A DNA stretch of 64,000 bases from JADKHC01 sp047600805 (GCA_047600805.1 JASGKG010000001.1:806001-870000), one strand, 5' to 3'; positions 16,637-26,520 are shown, counted from the stretch's first letter. Notes: a model not told the origin generated them from the letters alone. Numbers and translations are program-made.

Positions 16637-18223
16637 TCAGCTCTTTCGCGTTGCGACTTCGATCACATCGTGCGGTGCGGCTTCTTTCATGCCGGCCGAA
16701 CTGACGCGGATGTAGCGGGCTTTGGCGCGAAGCTCAGGGAGGTTTTTCGAGCCGAGATACCCCATGCCGCTCTGCAAGCCGCCGATAAGATTGGCCAACA
16801 CGTCGTCGGCGAAGCCCGAGACTTCTTTCAATGCCTCAATGCCTTCGGCGGTGATCTTGCGGGTGTTGTCGTTTTTATCGTGGCCGTAACGGGCTGCCGA
16901 ACCAGCTTTCATCGCCGAAAGGCTGCCCATGCCGCGATATTGTTTATAAAGTTTTCCGTTGATCTCCATGATCTCGCCGGGGGCTTCGCGGCAACCTGCG
17001 AGCAGACCGCCGAGGATGACCGAATCGGCGAGGGTGAGGGCTTTGACGATGTCGCCGGACTTGGTGATGCCGCCGTCGGCGATGATGCGAACGCCTTTTG
17101 CGGCGGCGCCTTTGCTGGCCGCATAGAGTGCGGTGAGCTGCGGAATGCCCACGCCCGCGACGATGCGCGTGGTGCAAATCGAGCCGGGGCCTTGGCCCAC
17201 TTTGATGGCATCGGCTCCGCAATCGGCGAGATACTCCACGCCGGACGCGCTTGTGACGTTGCCGGCGATGATCGTGATCGAAGGAAATGCGCCGCGCACC
17301 ATCTTAACCATTTCACCCACACCAGCGGTGTGGCCGTGCGCGGTGGAAATGGCGACGGCGTCGACGCATTCGTCCATCAAACTGCCGACGTGGCCGAGGA
17401 TTTTGTCGCGATCGAGTTCGCCGCTGGGCTTGCGAACAGGCGAGAGCGCGGCGCCGACGACGAGGCGGAAATTGGCGTCGCGGGCTGGCTTGCGGCGCGA
17501 TTTGGCTTCGCTCGTGATCCGCTCGACGTCGGAGCTGGTGACGAGTCCGCGGAGCTTGCCGGTGTCATCGAGCACGAGCATTTTATTTACGCCAATGTTT
17601 TGGTTAAAGAAAGCGTCGGCGGCGCGAATCGGATCCTTGGCGACGTTGCGCTCGTGTTCGGTCACGAGTTGCGAGCGCGGTGTCATGACCTCGGAAACTT
17701 TTTTCGCTTTGTAGCGTTCTTTGACGACGTTTCCGGAGAGCAGGCCGGCGAGTTTCCCTTCCTTGTCGACCACCGGGAAGGTCGAGAACGCGAATTTCTT
17801 CGTTTCGATCATCGCGAGGACGTCTGCCACCGAGGCTTCGATCGAAACGGTGATAGGATCTTGGATGAGGCCGTGAATGTGGCGCTTCACACGGGCGACT
17901 TCTTTCACCTGATCCTTCGGCGTCATGTTGTAATGGATGAGGCCGATGCCGCCATTGAGCGCCATCGCGATGGCCATCTTCGACTCCGTGACCGTGTCCA
18001 TGTCGGACGAAATGATCGGAATCTGAAGCTTCAGCGTTTCCGAAAGCGCGGTGGAACAGTCGGCGTCCTTCGGGAGAATCTCTGAGTAAAGCGTGGCGAG
18101 CGAAACGTCGTCGAAGGTCAGCGCCGTGGGCAGGCTGTTTCTGAAGAACGGATCTGCCGGGAGATAAAACTCAGCGTCGGCAGGGTGAGGAGTGTGCGAT
18201 GCAACCGTAGTCATGGTTGCCAC
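16637..18223 (-). CDS. guaB: inosine-5'-monophosphate dehydrogenase
   Basis: It oxidises IMP to XMP with NAD, the first committed step to GMP, in the cytoplasm. The 528-residue protein has the TIM barrel start (ALTFDDVSLATLYSEI), two CBS domains inserted at about residues 135-250 (AGLLSGNVVKERY; VLDDTGKLRGLVTSSD), the catalytic-loop Cys in GPGSICTTR near residue 350, IIADGGITKSGDIVKAL, and the flap region YRGMGSLSAM with ARYGH. The N-terminus is about 25 residues longer than usual (HTPHPADAEFYLPADPFF). All catalytic features are present. It is a single gene with its own terminator. Confidence 0.96.
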   Translation of the reverse strand: MATMTTVASHTPHPADAEFYLPADPFFRNSLPTALTFDDVSLATLYSEILPKDADCSTALSETLKLQIPIISSDMDTVTESKMAIAMALNGGIGLIHYNMTPKDQVKEVARVKRHIHGLIQDPITVSIEASVADVLAMIETKKFAFSTFPVVDKEGKLAGLLSGNVVKERYKAKKVSEVMTPRSQLVTEHERNVAKDPIRAADAFFNQNIGVNKMLVLDDTGKLRGLVTSSDVERITSEAKSRRKPARDANFRLVVGAALSPVRKPSGELDRDKILGHVGSLMDECVDAVAISTAHGHTAGVGEMVKMVRGAFPSITIIAGNVTSASGVEYLADCGADAIKVGQGPGSICTTRIVAGVGIPQLTALYAASKGAAAKGVRIIADGGITKSGDIVKALTLADSVILGGLLAGCREAPGEIMEINGKLYKQYRGMGSLSAMKAGSAARYGHDKNDNTRKITAEGIEALKEVSGFADDVLANLIGGLQSGMGYLGSKNLPELRAKARYIRVSSAGMKEAAPHDVIEVATRKS

Positions 18224-18332
18224 AATCGAAATAATGCCGGGGCGAAAAACCTCAATGGAAATTTTTGACCCGATTTTTTTGCCTTTAGTTGCAGCGAAGC
18301 GAAATCGCGCTGACGTGTGGGCGGTTTGGCGG

Positions 18333-20120
18333 TTACGTTTTTTTGCCGGGGCCTTCGCGTTCCTTTTTCATCGAACCGACGACATCTTGAAAGCGCAGGC
18401 GGTTGTCGACCGAGGCTTCCATGAGCGCTTCGTGCGCAGAAAGAATCAGCTCCGAACACGCTTCGCGCGACTGCACGCGCGCCACTTCCATGATCTGCTC
18501 GGGCCGCGGGCAAATCTCGTGGCTGATGTTGAAATGCGACAACACGCCGAGCTCGTGCAGCTGCTGAATCACTCGGCCGCCGGGTTGATGGAGTGTGACC
18601 TCGCTCGCTAACTGCAAGAGAAGGCCGAGCATGGTGGAATCCATGCTTTCACAGGCGGCGAGATCGATGGCGATTGTCGCGGCGCGACCTTCGCGCGCCT
18701 GCCGGACAATTTCCCGCAGTGTTGGAGCAAGTTGCCAGGTCGCTACGCCGGAGAATATCGCGATGCAGGTCTGCCCCCTCCAGCCAGCCTTGATGCGGCC
18801 GCGGGCGTCGGGACTGGCGGCCCTCAGCTTTTCAGGCATCGCAAATTTTACCGATGGCTGATGGGTGTCGGCGGCGGCGACAGCAGGATCGGTTTTCCGA
18901 AATACGATGAAAGTGAGATCGTCGGTCGGGACAGCTCCTTCGAGAAATTTTGTGCGTGCTTCTTCGATCGATTGACCGATTTCCGCCGCTGAACGGCCGT
19001 ACTGCGTTTGAACGAGATCAAGCAATCGGTTCGGTGAAAATTCCTCACCTGCACCGTTTCGGGTTTCCGTAAGCCCATCAGAAAAGAAAACAAGCAGGTC
19101 GCCGGTGGACAGCCGCGTTTCGTTTGCGGTAAAGCGCGCGTCAGGGTTGGCGCCCAAGACGGTGCCGCCGAGCTCGAGGCGCCGCCCTTCTTTCGCATTG
19201 GTGATGTGGAGCGGTGGGGGATGGCCTGCCCCGGCGAAATTAACCTGTCCGGTTTTCGGGTCGAAGACGGCATAGATCATCGTAACCAGCACGGGCGGCT
19301 CAAATTGTTCTTCGATGATCGCTGAATTCATGAATGCCAACACGTCGGCCGGGCGGCCGAACATGCCGCTATCGACAGACTGCCGCATTTTCGCGCGTAG
19401 TAATTCGCGAAGAGTCACCGTCACGATCGCTGCGCTTACGCCGTGGCCTGCGACGTCGAGGAGATACACCACCAGGCGGCCGTCGGGCAGGGCAAACGTC
19501 CCGAAAAAATCGCCGCCCACTTGATCGCAGGGCCCGAAATAAGCGTAGCAATCCAGGCCGGGCGCGTTGGGAAACGCCGTGGGCAGAAAGCGCCGCTGCA
19601 CCTGTTGGGCCCGGAGGAGATCGGATTCCAGCTCTTCTTCTTGTTGGCGCAATTGCCCGAACGCTTCGTGCAAGCGCTGCAAACTGAATTCCAACTTCGC
19701 GTTCTGCTGTTTGAGATTTTCGAGAAGAGCATCGCGCTCGCGGATCAGTCGGCTGCGCTCAGCGGCCCGGTCGATCACCATGTTAAACGACGCCAGGTCC
19801 GGCACTGGCTTGTCCATGAAATCGAACACGCCAATTTGCAGCGCGGAGATGATGTCGCGACGCGTGCCCAGTCCCGACATCAAGATACACACCACGGTTG
19901 GCTGAAGAACTTTTGCGCGCCGGATGAGCTCCAAACCGTCCATGCCGGGCATGACCATGTCGCTGACGAGAAGATCGAAAATTCTGTCTTCGAGAAGTTT
20001 CAACGCGTCGGTCGCATTGGAAGCTCCGGAACAATTATCGCCGCGTTGACGGAACAGGTCCGTCATCGTTCGGAGTACGAGATCGTTGTCATCAACCACC
20101 AAGACGCGCAGAGCAGGCAT
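18333..20120 (-). CDS. response regulator with PP2C-type (RsbU/SpoIIE) phosphatase and STAS-like end
   Basis: The 595-residue product has three parts. Residues 3-120 form a receiver (VLVVDDND; phospho-acceptor Asp54 in LLVSDMVMPGMDG; Lys in FMDKPVPD). A coiled coil at about 130-180 leads to a SpoIIE-type phosphatase (CDQVGGDFFGTFALPDGRLVVYLLDVAGHGVSA; FAGAGHPPPL; FFSDGLTE). The C-terminus at about 450-560 looks like a STAS (anti-sigma antagonist) domain (IAIDLAACESMDSTMLGLLLQL). This is the layout of partner-switching regulators, where the phosphatase frees an anti-sigma antagonist. The ATG at 20120 has AAAGGAAA upstream and begins at MPALRVL; a frame back to 20180 adds an unlikely head. The 21-bp array 2 lies on its 5' side. 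Confidence 0.9.
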   Translation of the reverse strand: MPALRVLVVDDNDLVLRTMTDLFRQRGDNCSGASNATDALKLLEDRIFDLLVSDMVMPGMDGLELIRRAKVLQPTVVCILMSGLGTRRDIISALQIGVFDFMDKPVPDLASFNMVIDRAAERSRLIRERDALLENLKQQNAKLEFSLQRLHEAFGQLRQQEEELESDLLRAQQVQRRFLPTAFPNAPGLDCYAYFGPCDQVGGDFFGTFALPDGRLVVYLLDVAGHGVSAAIVTVTLRELLRAKMRQSVDSGMFGRPADVLAFMNSAIIEEQFEPPVLVTMIYAVFDPKTGQVNFAGAGHPPPLHITNAKEGRRLELGGTVLGANPDARFTANETRLSTGDLLVFFSDGLTETRNGAGEEFSPNRLLDLVQTQYGRSAAEIGQSIEEARTKFLEGAVPTDDLTFIVFRKTDPAVAAADTHQPSVKFAMPEKLRAASPDARGRIKAGWRGQTCIAIFSGVATWQLAPTLREIVRQAREGRAATIAIDLAACESMDSTMLGLLLQLASEVTLHQPGGRVIQQLHELGVLSHFNISHEICPRPEQIMEVARVQSREACSELILSAHEALMEASVDNRLRFQDVVGSMKKEREGPGKKT

Positions 20121-20457
20121 GGAATTTTCCTTTTTCGGTTTTTTCGCTGCGAGGCCGCAGCGGAGCACTGCGACGAGCAAAGATTAGCTCCGACGCGCGA
20201 CTCATCGCAAGCTCGTGCGGAAGAAATTCATAGGACGGGGCGGCCGTGACTTTTCCACCTGCCCACCCGGAAATCTTCCGAGAAGTTACGCGGCGCGAAC
20301 CGTGCGCTGTTCAAAAAATATCCCGAACCGCAAGAAACCGCTACGGATGGTTGCGTGCACAGCGCCTGATATTTTCGCAACATCGCTTTGAGCGTCTGCA
20401 AACGGTGTCTCCGCCCGCCAAAATCAACCCTGAGGTCGCGACAGACACATTCGAGAC

Positions 20458-21010
20458 TGTTTCAAGCGACCCCAAAGCTGTGTCAGACGAACCTGAGGTG
20501 TGTGGAGACAGAGCAAAAGTCTGTGCAGACGGGGCAAAAGTGTGCGCAGGCGACCCCAAAGTGTGCGCAGGCAGGGCCAGAGTCCGTGCAGATCACCCAA
20601 AAGCCTGTGCAGACGAGGCAAAAGTGAACGCAGATGCAAATTGAGTGCGTGCAGATGATGCCGAAGCTTGTACAAACGACCCCAAAGTCCGTTCAGACGA
20701 TCTCAGAGTTGGTACAGACGATGCCGAAGTGCGTACAAACGAACCCCGAGCGTGCACAAACGATCCCCGAGCCTGTGCAGACGACCTCAAAGCGTATGCA
20801 GGTGCAACTCATGTGCGTGCAGATGATCGCGAAGTCGGTTCAGACGAGGCCAGAGTATGTGCAGATGGAGCAAAAGTGGGTGTCGACGACCCCAAAACGC
20901 GTAAAAACCGCCCAAAGTGTGTGCAGGCGGGGCAAAACCTCGTGCAACTCGAGCAAAACTTTGTGCAGACAAGTCCAAAGCTGTGGAAACCGAGCCCAAC
21001 GTGCGTGCAA
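20458..21010. repeat. degenerate tandem array, strict 21-bp period (array 2)
   Basis: About 26 imperfect units of 21 bases resemble TGTGCAGACGACCCCAAAGTG. The GTGCAG-like cores lie at 20523, 20544, 20565, 20586, 20607, 20628 and 20649, exactly 21 apart, and the phase holds to the end. All plus frames give heptads (for example CADGAKV, VQTTPKS), but in-frame stops such as the one at 20642-20644 interrupt them, so a protein product is unlikely. An A-run of 3-4 bases recurs once per unit. The array shares layout, period and the GCAG core with array 1 but has its own consensus. It lies about 340 bases on the 5' side of the gene starting at 20120. Confidence 0.88.
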
Positions 21011-21329
21011 CGCAGGGTGGGGGTTGCGATTGCAGACCTGAAATCCGTGAAAAAACAGTTGAGGGCTGGCGGACTCGCAGCGGGACGCGGTTAGCACTCG
21101 TTAACAGCGCTTCGAAGAAAGAGGCGCCGCCGTAGTGTCGTCGTCGGCCGCATGGAGCGCGATGTGTGCCGCGTTCCCTGTTAGGCTATTTAAAATTAAA
21201 CTGCAGCTGTCTTGGTCCGAGAAGCGCCCGCGGGTCTCGCGTGCTACATGAGGGACGCGTGTGCTCCCCGGACCTACAGAAAGGAGACGTGCGGTGAGTT
21301 GGATCAGTGCGGCTTGTTTGGCCTGCTGA
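21011..21329. other. intergenic, no gene recognised
   Basis: This stretch after array 2 has no frame with convincing composition and no repeat units. Short GC-rich inverted repeats are present but no terminator with a T-run. Confidence 0.45.
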
Positions 21330-21713
21330 TCAACGGGCAGTAATGTCGACGGAAGGAGCCGGGTCCTCTGCGTAGTAGCCTTCGAATTCTTTTATCTCAG
21401 AACTCGAGGTTCGCGATTCGCTCCAAACCATCCCAGTGGAACGATATTTTTCGTACGTCGTGGTGGTGTCACGTACGATTCGTTCGTGCCGCGTAGTGTT
21501 TGAATAGTCGCGAGTAGGAGACGCGGGGTCGACGCCGATGGGAACGTTGTTGCTGTTGTACTTGGCCCGCCAGGAAGCATCGCCCATCGCGGTGATTATC
21601 CACAGTCGATTGTTCGGTACAATAGCGGGTTGGTAAAACTTCGGTGATGCAGTGTTACGATCATAGCCCGGTCCCGACGTACCGGAAGGAGGGGCGACCC
21701 GTTTTAGGCACAA
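21330..21713 (-). CDS. possible hypothetical protein or gene remnant downstream of dut
   Basis: The 127-codon frame has protein-like composition in its middle (KFYQPAIVPNNRLWIITAMGDASWRAKYN) but no recognised family. Its start would be a TTG (complement of 21711-21713) that lies inside the dut terminator, which is unlikely for an intact gene. It may be the 3' remnant of a longer gene. Confidence is low. Confidence 0.3.
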   Translation of the reverse strand: MCLKRVAPPSGTSGPGYDRNTASPKFYQPAIVPNNRLWIITAMGDASWRAKYNSNNVPIGVDPASPTRDYSNTTRHERIVRDTTTTYEKYRSTGMVWSESRTSSSEIKEFEGYYAEDPAPSVDITAR

Positions 21714-21740
21714 AAAACCGCACGAGATGTCCGTGCGGTT
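21711..21740 (-). terminator. intrinsic terminator of dut
   Basis: On the minus strand AACCGCACG pairs with CGTGCGGTT (9-bp stem), followed by TTTTTTG. It lies 35 bases after the dut stop. Confidence 0.9.
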
Positions 21741-21774
21741 ACGTGAAAGATGGCGGGTGATGTTAGCGGAAAAC

Positions 21775-22203
21775 TTAGCGGCCTGTGCTGCCGAAGCCGC
21801 CGGCGCTCCGCTCCGTCTCGTCGAGTGAATCCACGAGCTGGGCTTCCGACATTACGACGGGACAGACGGCGATTTGAGCGATGCGATCGCCCGCTTTGTA
21901 GGTGAACGTGTCGTCGCCCAAATTCATGAGGATCACACCGACCTCGCCGCGGTAATCGGAGTCGACGGTGCCGGGGGAGTTGAGCACGAAGATCCCTTGT
22001 TTTAACGCCAACCCGCTCCGCGACCGCACTTGGACTTCAAAACCTTTATCCACCGCCACGGAGAGCCCGGTGCGAATGAAGCCGCGGGATTTGGCCGGAA
22101 TCGCACCGCCTTCGAGCGCGTGGATGTCGAAGCAGCTGGCGCCGCTCGTGGTGCGCACAGGCATTTTTGCGGCGGGGTCGAGACGTTTAACTTTGAGGAT
22201 CAT
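21775..22203 (-). CDS. dut: dUTP diphosphatase (trimeric)
   Basis: It hydrolyses dUTP to dUMP, keeping uracil out of DNA and supplying thymidylate synthesis. The 142-residue protein carries the five dUTPase motifs in order: ASCFDIHA, RSRSGLA, GTVDSDYRGEVGV (catalytic Asp), AGDRIAQ and RSAGGFGSTG. Length is typical of the homotrimeric form. It is followed by a strong terminator and is transcribed alone. Confidence 0.96.
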   Translation of the reverse strand: MILKVKRLDPAAKMPVRTTSGASCFDIHALEGGAIPAKSRGFIRTGLSVAVDKGFEVQVRSRSGLALKQGIFVLNSPGTVDSDYRGEVGVILMNLGDDTFTYKAGDRIAQIAVCPVVMSEAQLVDSLDETERSAGGFGSTGR

Positions 22204-22256
22204 AAGTGAGAGGGCGCGTTCTTAGCGTTAGGTTAGGCGTGTGGTTTGGCAAATGA

Positions 22257-24842
22257 TCAGAAGGTGATTTGGGCCTTCTGGCGGAGGTCGCCCGAAGAGG
22301 CTCCCGCCTGAATCGTCCATTCACCGGAATAAAAGACGTAGGCGTTCTTTTCTTTGTCCCAGCGGCGCAGAGCCGTCGCGGGTACCAGATAGGACACGGT
22401 TTTGGTTTCGCCGGCCTTCAGGGCGATTCGCTTGAAACCACAAAGGGAAAGGTTGGCGCGGGCTTTGGCGCTGGCGGGCTCCTGCGCGTAGAACTGTACC
22501 ACCTCGTCGCCGTCGCGTTTTCCGGTATTCGCAATGTCGATACTCACGGACAGTTCGCCAGGAGTCGCGGTCTTTGCGACCTGAAGGTTTTTGTACGCGA
22601 ATTGGGTGTAGCTAAGACCGTGGCCGAAGGGGTACAACGGCTGGCCTTTGAAAAAGCGATAGGTGCGGTTTGCCATCGAGTAGTCCGTGAACGCCGGAAG
22701 GTCCTTCGTCTCGCGGTAAAACGTGACGGGGAGGCGGCCGGCGGGATTGGCTTTGCCGAACAAGACGTCTGCGACAGCTGTTCCGCCTGCCTGGCCGGGA
22801 TACCAGGCTTGCACGATCGCGTTCGCGTGATCGCTGGCCCAAGGCAAGGCGACGGCGCTGCCTGACATTAGGACGAGGACGATCGGCTTGCCGGTAGTGG
22901 AGAGTTCCTTGAGGAGCTGTTCCTGAACGCTCGGGAGTTCGATTTTTGTGCGATCTCCACCGTCAAAACCGTCGAAGTTAACTTTCATCTCTTCGCCTTC
23001 GAGTTGAGCGGTCATCCCGCCAACGAACACGATGGCGTCGGCCTGGCGAGCGGTTGCGAGTGCCTGTTGGAAACCCGAGGTTGCTCCGGGCACAGCCCAC
23101 TTCAACGCGAAGCGCGCAGGGCCGTCCGTGTGGAAAAATTCCACACGAATCGGCAGGCGTGCTTTCTCGGGCAGGCGGCGCGAAATTGTTTTTGCCTTCA
23201 CACCAGCCGTCCAGTCGTCGATCAACAAATCGTCGCCAAGATATAGCCGGAAGCCGCCGCTTGCCTCGATGGAAAGCTGATATTCACCCTCCATGCCGGT
23301 GAGCAGCGTTCCCTGCCAGCGGACGGAAAAGTTCTCGCTCGGGACTTTTTCCGGGAGCTTTGCAACGGACCAGTCGAACTCGACCGGACGATCGCGCCGC
23401 TTGGCGGCCGGGCTGCCTTCGAGTTTGGTGTTCGCGAAATATTCGCCATTGAGGCCGGTGTACTCGCCGGCTGAAAGATTTGTGCGCGGGATCGCGACGA
23501 GCGCCGAATCCCCGCCGACGTAATCGCAACCACCGGTGTAGTCGATGGCGATTTGTTCCCCTGCGACCGCCTTCAGGCCCGCGAGGATGGTGACTGGCGC
23601 GGAGGGGGTGCCGTTGTAATTGCCGAGGAGCGCTGGCAAGGAATTCGCGTTGGGTCCGATCACGGCGATGTGTTTCATTTTGCTTGTTTGCAGAGGCAAA
23701 ACGCCGTCGTTTTTCAGCAGCACGATCGATTTGTGTGCCGCTTCGAGCGCGAGCGCGCCGTTTTCGGGAGTGTTGTTGGCGCTGAAGGGGATTTTTGAAT
23801 ACGGGACATTTTCCTCCGGATCGAAGAAGCCGAGACGGAACATCGTGCGCAGAAGCTGGCGCAAACGAACGTCGACATCGGCCTCGGAGATATAGCCGCT
23901 CTTGATCCCTTCGGCGAGGGCAGGGGCATCGTCGCCGCAACGCAGGCAAAGGCCGGCCTTCACCGACATCGCTTCAGCCTCGGCGTCATTGCGCGCGACC
24001 TTGTAGGTGCGCGAAAGATCATAAATGGCGCCGCAGTCGGAAACGACATGGCCGTCGAATTTCCACTGGTTGTAGAGCAGATCGTAGAGACGCGGATTCA
24101 CGGCGCACGGGTAACCGTAAACGGAGTTGTAAGCAGTCATCACGATCTCGACGTGGGCCTCACGTACGAGCGCTTCGAACGCGGGTAGGTAAGTGTCGTG
24201 AAAATCGGCCTCGTCGGGCGAGACGTCGAAGTCGTGGCGCAACGACTCCGGGCCGCTGTGCACGGCAAAATGTTTGGCGCAAGCGGCTGTTTTGAGAAAA
24301 TGCGGATCGTTGCCCTGCAAGCCGCGCACGAACGCGACGCCCAAGCGGCTGGTAAGGAAGGGGTCTTCACCGTAGGTCTCCTGGCCGCGGCCCCAGCGAG
24401 GATCGCGGAAAATGTTGATGTTGGGCGTCCAGAAGGTGAGGCCGAAGTAGCGTTCGCGGTTATTGTGGCGAATGGCGTCGTGGTATTTTGCGCGGGCCTC
24501 GGTGCTGATCGTATCCGCGACCTTCTGCATGAAGTCCTCGTCCCACATTGAAGCCAAACCGATCGCTTGAGGGAAAACCGTCGCTTCGCCTGCGCGGGCC
24601 ACTCCGTGCAGCGCCTCATTCCACCAGTCGTATTTCGGAATGCCGAGACGCTCCACGCCGGGAGAACCGTTCTTCATCAACGCGGCTTTTTCCTCGGGTG
24701 TGAGGCGTGAGACGAGGTCCGCCACGCGTGCCTCGATGGGCTGAGCTGGGTCGAGATAGAGAGGCCTGAGAGATTTTGCATTCACGGCGAGCAGGGGCTG
24801 AAGCAAGAAGACGCAAAGAGCGAGCAGAGGGGAGTAACGCAT
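22257..24842 (-). CDS. secreted glycoside hydrolase family 3 enzyme with PA14 domain
   Basis: The 861-residue exported enzyme acts on beta-linked sugars, as a beta-glucosidase or beta-xylosidase. A signal peptide (LLALCVFLLQPLLAVNA) is followed by the GH3 N-terminal barrel (YDWWNEALHGVARAGEATVFPQ; DPRWGRGQETYGEDP; KHFAVHSGPE). The catalytic nucleophile Asp is in HVVSDCGAIYDL, and the C-terminal alpha/beta domain has IAVIGPNA. A PA14 carbohydrate-binding insert at about residues 460-590 starts LNGEYFANTKLEGSP and includes FRLYLGDDLLIDDW. A fibronectin III-like end closes the protein. HGVARAGEATVFPQ and VSDCGAI resemble xylosidase-type members. The ATG at 24842 is preferred over 24872 because it places the signal peptide at the N-terminus. 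Confidence 0.93.
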   Translation of the reverse strand: MRYSPLLALCVFLLQPLLAVNAKSLRPLYLDPAQPIEARVADLVSRLTPEEKAALMKNGSPGVERLGIPKYDWWNEALHGVARAGEATVFPQAIGLASMWDEDFMQKVADTISTEARAKYHDAIRHNNRERYFGLTFWTPNINIFRDPRWGRGQETYGEDPFLTSRLGVAFVRGLQGNDPHFLKTAACAKHFAVHSGPESLRHDFDVSPDEADFHDTYLPAFEALVREAHVEIVMTAYNSVYGYPCAVNPRLYDLLYNQWKFDGHVVSDCGAIYDLSRTYKVARNDAEAEAMSVKAGLCLRCGDDAPALAEGIKSGYISEADVDVRLRQLLRTMFRLGFFDPEENVPYSKIPFSANNTPENGALALEAAHKSIVLLKNDGVLPLQTSKMKHIAVIGPNANSLPALLGNYNGTPSAPVTILAGLKAVAGEQIAIDYTGGCDYVGGDSALVAIPRTNLSAGEYTGLNGEYFANTKLEGSPAAKRRDRPVEFDWSVAKLPEKVPSENFSVRWQGTLLTGMEGEYQLSIEASGGFRLYLGDDLLIDDWTAGVKAKTISRRLPEKARLPIRVEFFHTDGPARFALKWAVPGATSGFQQALATARQADAIVFVGGMTAQLEGEEMKVNFDGFDGGDRTKIELPSVQEQLLKELSTTGKPIVLVLMSGSAVALPWASDHANAIVQAWYPGQAGGTAVADVLFGKANPAGRLPVTFYRETKDLPAFTDYSMANRTYRFFKGQPLYPFGHGLSYTQFAYKNLQVAKTATPGELSVSIDIANTGKRDGDEVVQFYAQEPASAKARANLSLCGFKRIALKAGETKTVSYLVPATALRRWDKEKNAYVFYSGEWTIQAGASSGDLRQKAQITF

Positions 24843-24993
24843 GATGGCACGATGGATAAGTTTGGGAGGCATTCGAGCAGATTTGTGGGAGTTGCTGGCG
24901 CGAATAGGTATGAATTTAACTTGATGCGCGGGCGCAGATGAGTGCGATCATCTGCATGAGTTTCCGTCCGGCAACATCGTTGAAAGGTGTGCA

Positions 24994-26520
24994 ATGAGAG
25001 AAGTCTTGGGCTTCCGTTTACCTCTCCGACAATGGCTTTTAATCGTTAGCGTGACTTTGGTTTTGCTGCCCGTTTGCCTGTACTGGCCCACGACTTGGAC
25101 GGAATATGGACTGCGCGATGACTATGGGGTTTTGCGGGAAGCGCACCAGGATCCGGGCGCGATCATCAAGTTCTGCGGCTCGCATGCGCGGCCAATTTTC
25201 GGCTGGTTGCTCAGAACGAGCTTTGGCCAACTTGAACACATTCATCAATTGGCATGGGCGCGGCTTTTGGGCTCGGTGTGCATAGGGTTGTTTTCGGCGT
25301 CCGTATTCACGATCTTGGTACGATTCCATGGCTGGTCCGTGACGACGGCGGCTTGTGTTTCTGCGATGGTGGCTGTTGTCCCCGCTGCGCAAGTGGTGGC
25401 AAGCTGGAGCATTCTCTGGCCCTATATCGTGGCAGCGCTACTTTCGGTCGGCGCTTTCGTGGTGGCCGAGCGGGGATTCCGCGTCACGGAGGCGCTCTCT
25501 TTGCAGCAGGGCGCTTACTGTGTGGTGGCATGTATGTTGGTTGTGGCCAGTGTGTGGGTGTACCAGCCGAATGGTTTGTTTTATCTGGTGTTCGTGGCCG
25601 TGAAAGCGGTCAGGCGCGGCGAGTTGCAGCAGCAGGCTCCCCGTGTGCGTTTGGTTCAACATTTGCTGCTTCTTGGTGGTTCGATGTTGATTGCGTATGT
25701 TCTCATTCGGTTCGCTTTCGCGATGCAGTGGCTGCCGATGTCCAGCCGCATCGCTTTCGAGCACGATTACATCGGCAAGTTGGTCTGGTTCGTTCAAAAC
25801 TCGCTGCCAAACGCCCTTGCGCTTGTAGTTTTGAATGACTTTCAAGGCCGCACGGCGCCTTGGTATCATTTGGCTGAGGGTGCGACCGTCACATTGCTGG
25901 TGGTCGGCGGGGCATTCGTAACGAAGCGTCGGGGCTGGCGAGAAGGCGCAGTTTGGTTTGGCAGCTTTGCGGTTCTTTCAATTGGTTCGTATTTCATCAA
26001 TCTGATGGCCTCCGAGCGGTGGCCCAGCTATCGCACCATCCATCCGTTGACGTGCGTAGTTCTTGTCTATGCGGCCGCTTCGATGGAAGTGCTCGGCGAG
26101 GTGATTCCTGTGATAAAGAAGACGCGACTGTGGCTCGGGCTTGCGTTCGTTTGCGGGGCGGCGGTGCTGGCGCGAAAGCAGACCTTTGAACTGATCGCGT
26201 TGCCGCAAAACGCGGAGTTGCATGTGGTGGAGGCGGAGGCGAAGAAACTGGATCTTTCGTTGGATCAGCGGGTGTACGTGATTACGCCAACGCCGGCGAT
26301 CGCTCCGGCTCGTTTGCTCTACTCGGATGAGTTTGGTTCATTGTCCACCGACTCCGATTGGGTGCCGAAGGAAATGATGAAATTGATTTTCCACGAACAG
26401 CACCCGGACGCGCCGCCGTGCAGGTCGCTGGATCATATGGTCTCGGGCGAAAAGCCACCGCCCGCCGGGCTGTATGACGTGGTTATTGACCTGCGTGCGG
26501 TGGGAAAAGGCGCCCGTTGA
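24994..26520 (+). CDS. multi-pass membrane protein, possibly a GT-C type glycosyltransferase
   Basis: The 508-residue protein has about 9-10 membrane helices and a C-terminal soluble domain of about 110 residues (from about 395). A conserved-looking acidic stretch follows helix 1 (TTWTEYGLRDDYGVLREAH), as GT-C transferases place Asp residues in their first outer loop. That resemblance is weak and the lipid-linked donor, if any, is unknown. It lies divergent from the GH3 gene and convergent with the DUF5069 gene. The start at 24994 is the first ATG before the first helix. Confidence 0.75.
   Translation: MREVLGFRLPLRQWLLIVSVTLVLLPVCLYWPTTWTEYGLRDDYGVLREAHQDPGAIIKFCGSHARPIFGWLLRTSFGQLEHIHQLAWARLLGSVCIGLFSASVFTILVRFHGWSVTTAACVSAMVAVVPAAQVVASWSILWPYIVAALLSVGAFVVAERGFRVTEALSLQQGAYCVVACMLVVASVWVYQPNGLFYLVFVAVKAVRRGELQQQAPRVRLVQHLLLLGGSMLIAYVLIRFAFAMQWLPMSSRIAFEHDYIGKLVWFVQNSLPNALALVVLNDFQGRTAPWYHLAEGATVTLLVVGGAFVTKRRGWREGAVWFGSFAVLSIGSYFINLMASERWPSYRTIHPLTCVVLVYAAASMEVLGEVIPVIKKTRLWLGLAFVCGAAVLARKQTFELIALPQNAELHVVEAEAKKLDLSLDQRVYVITPTPAIAPARLLYSDEFGSLSTDSDWVPKEMMKLIFHEQHPDAPPCRSLDHMVSGEKPPPAGLYDVVIDLRAVGKGAR

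Noticed and set aside
16670..18085. 471-codon plus frame opposite guaB, and similar long frames opposite the RsbU-like gene (19443-20249) and the formyltransferase (37030-37626)
   Set aside because: They are antisense to clearly recognised genes and have repetitive shadow composition.
20246..21094. Heptad-containing frames across array 2
   Set aside because: Stops interrupt them within the array and all three plus frames look equally open, so the pattern is at DNA level.
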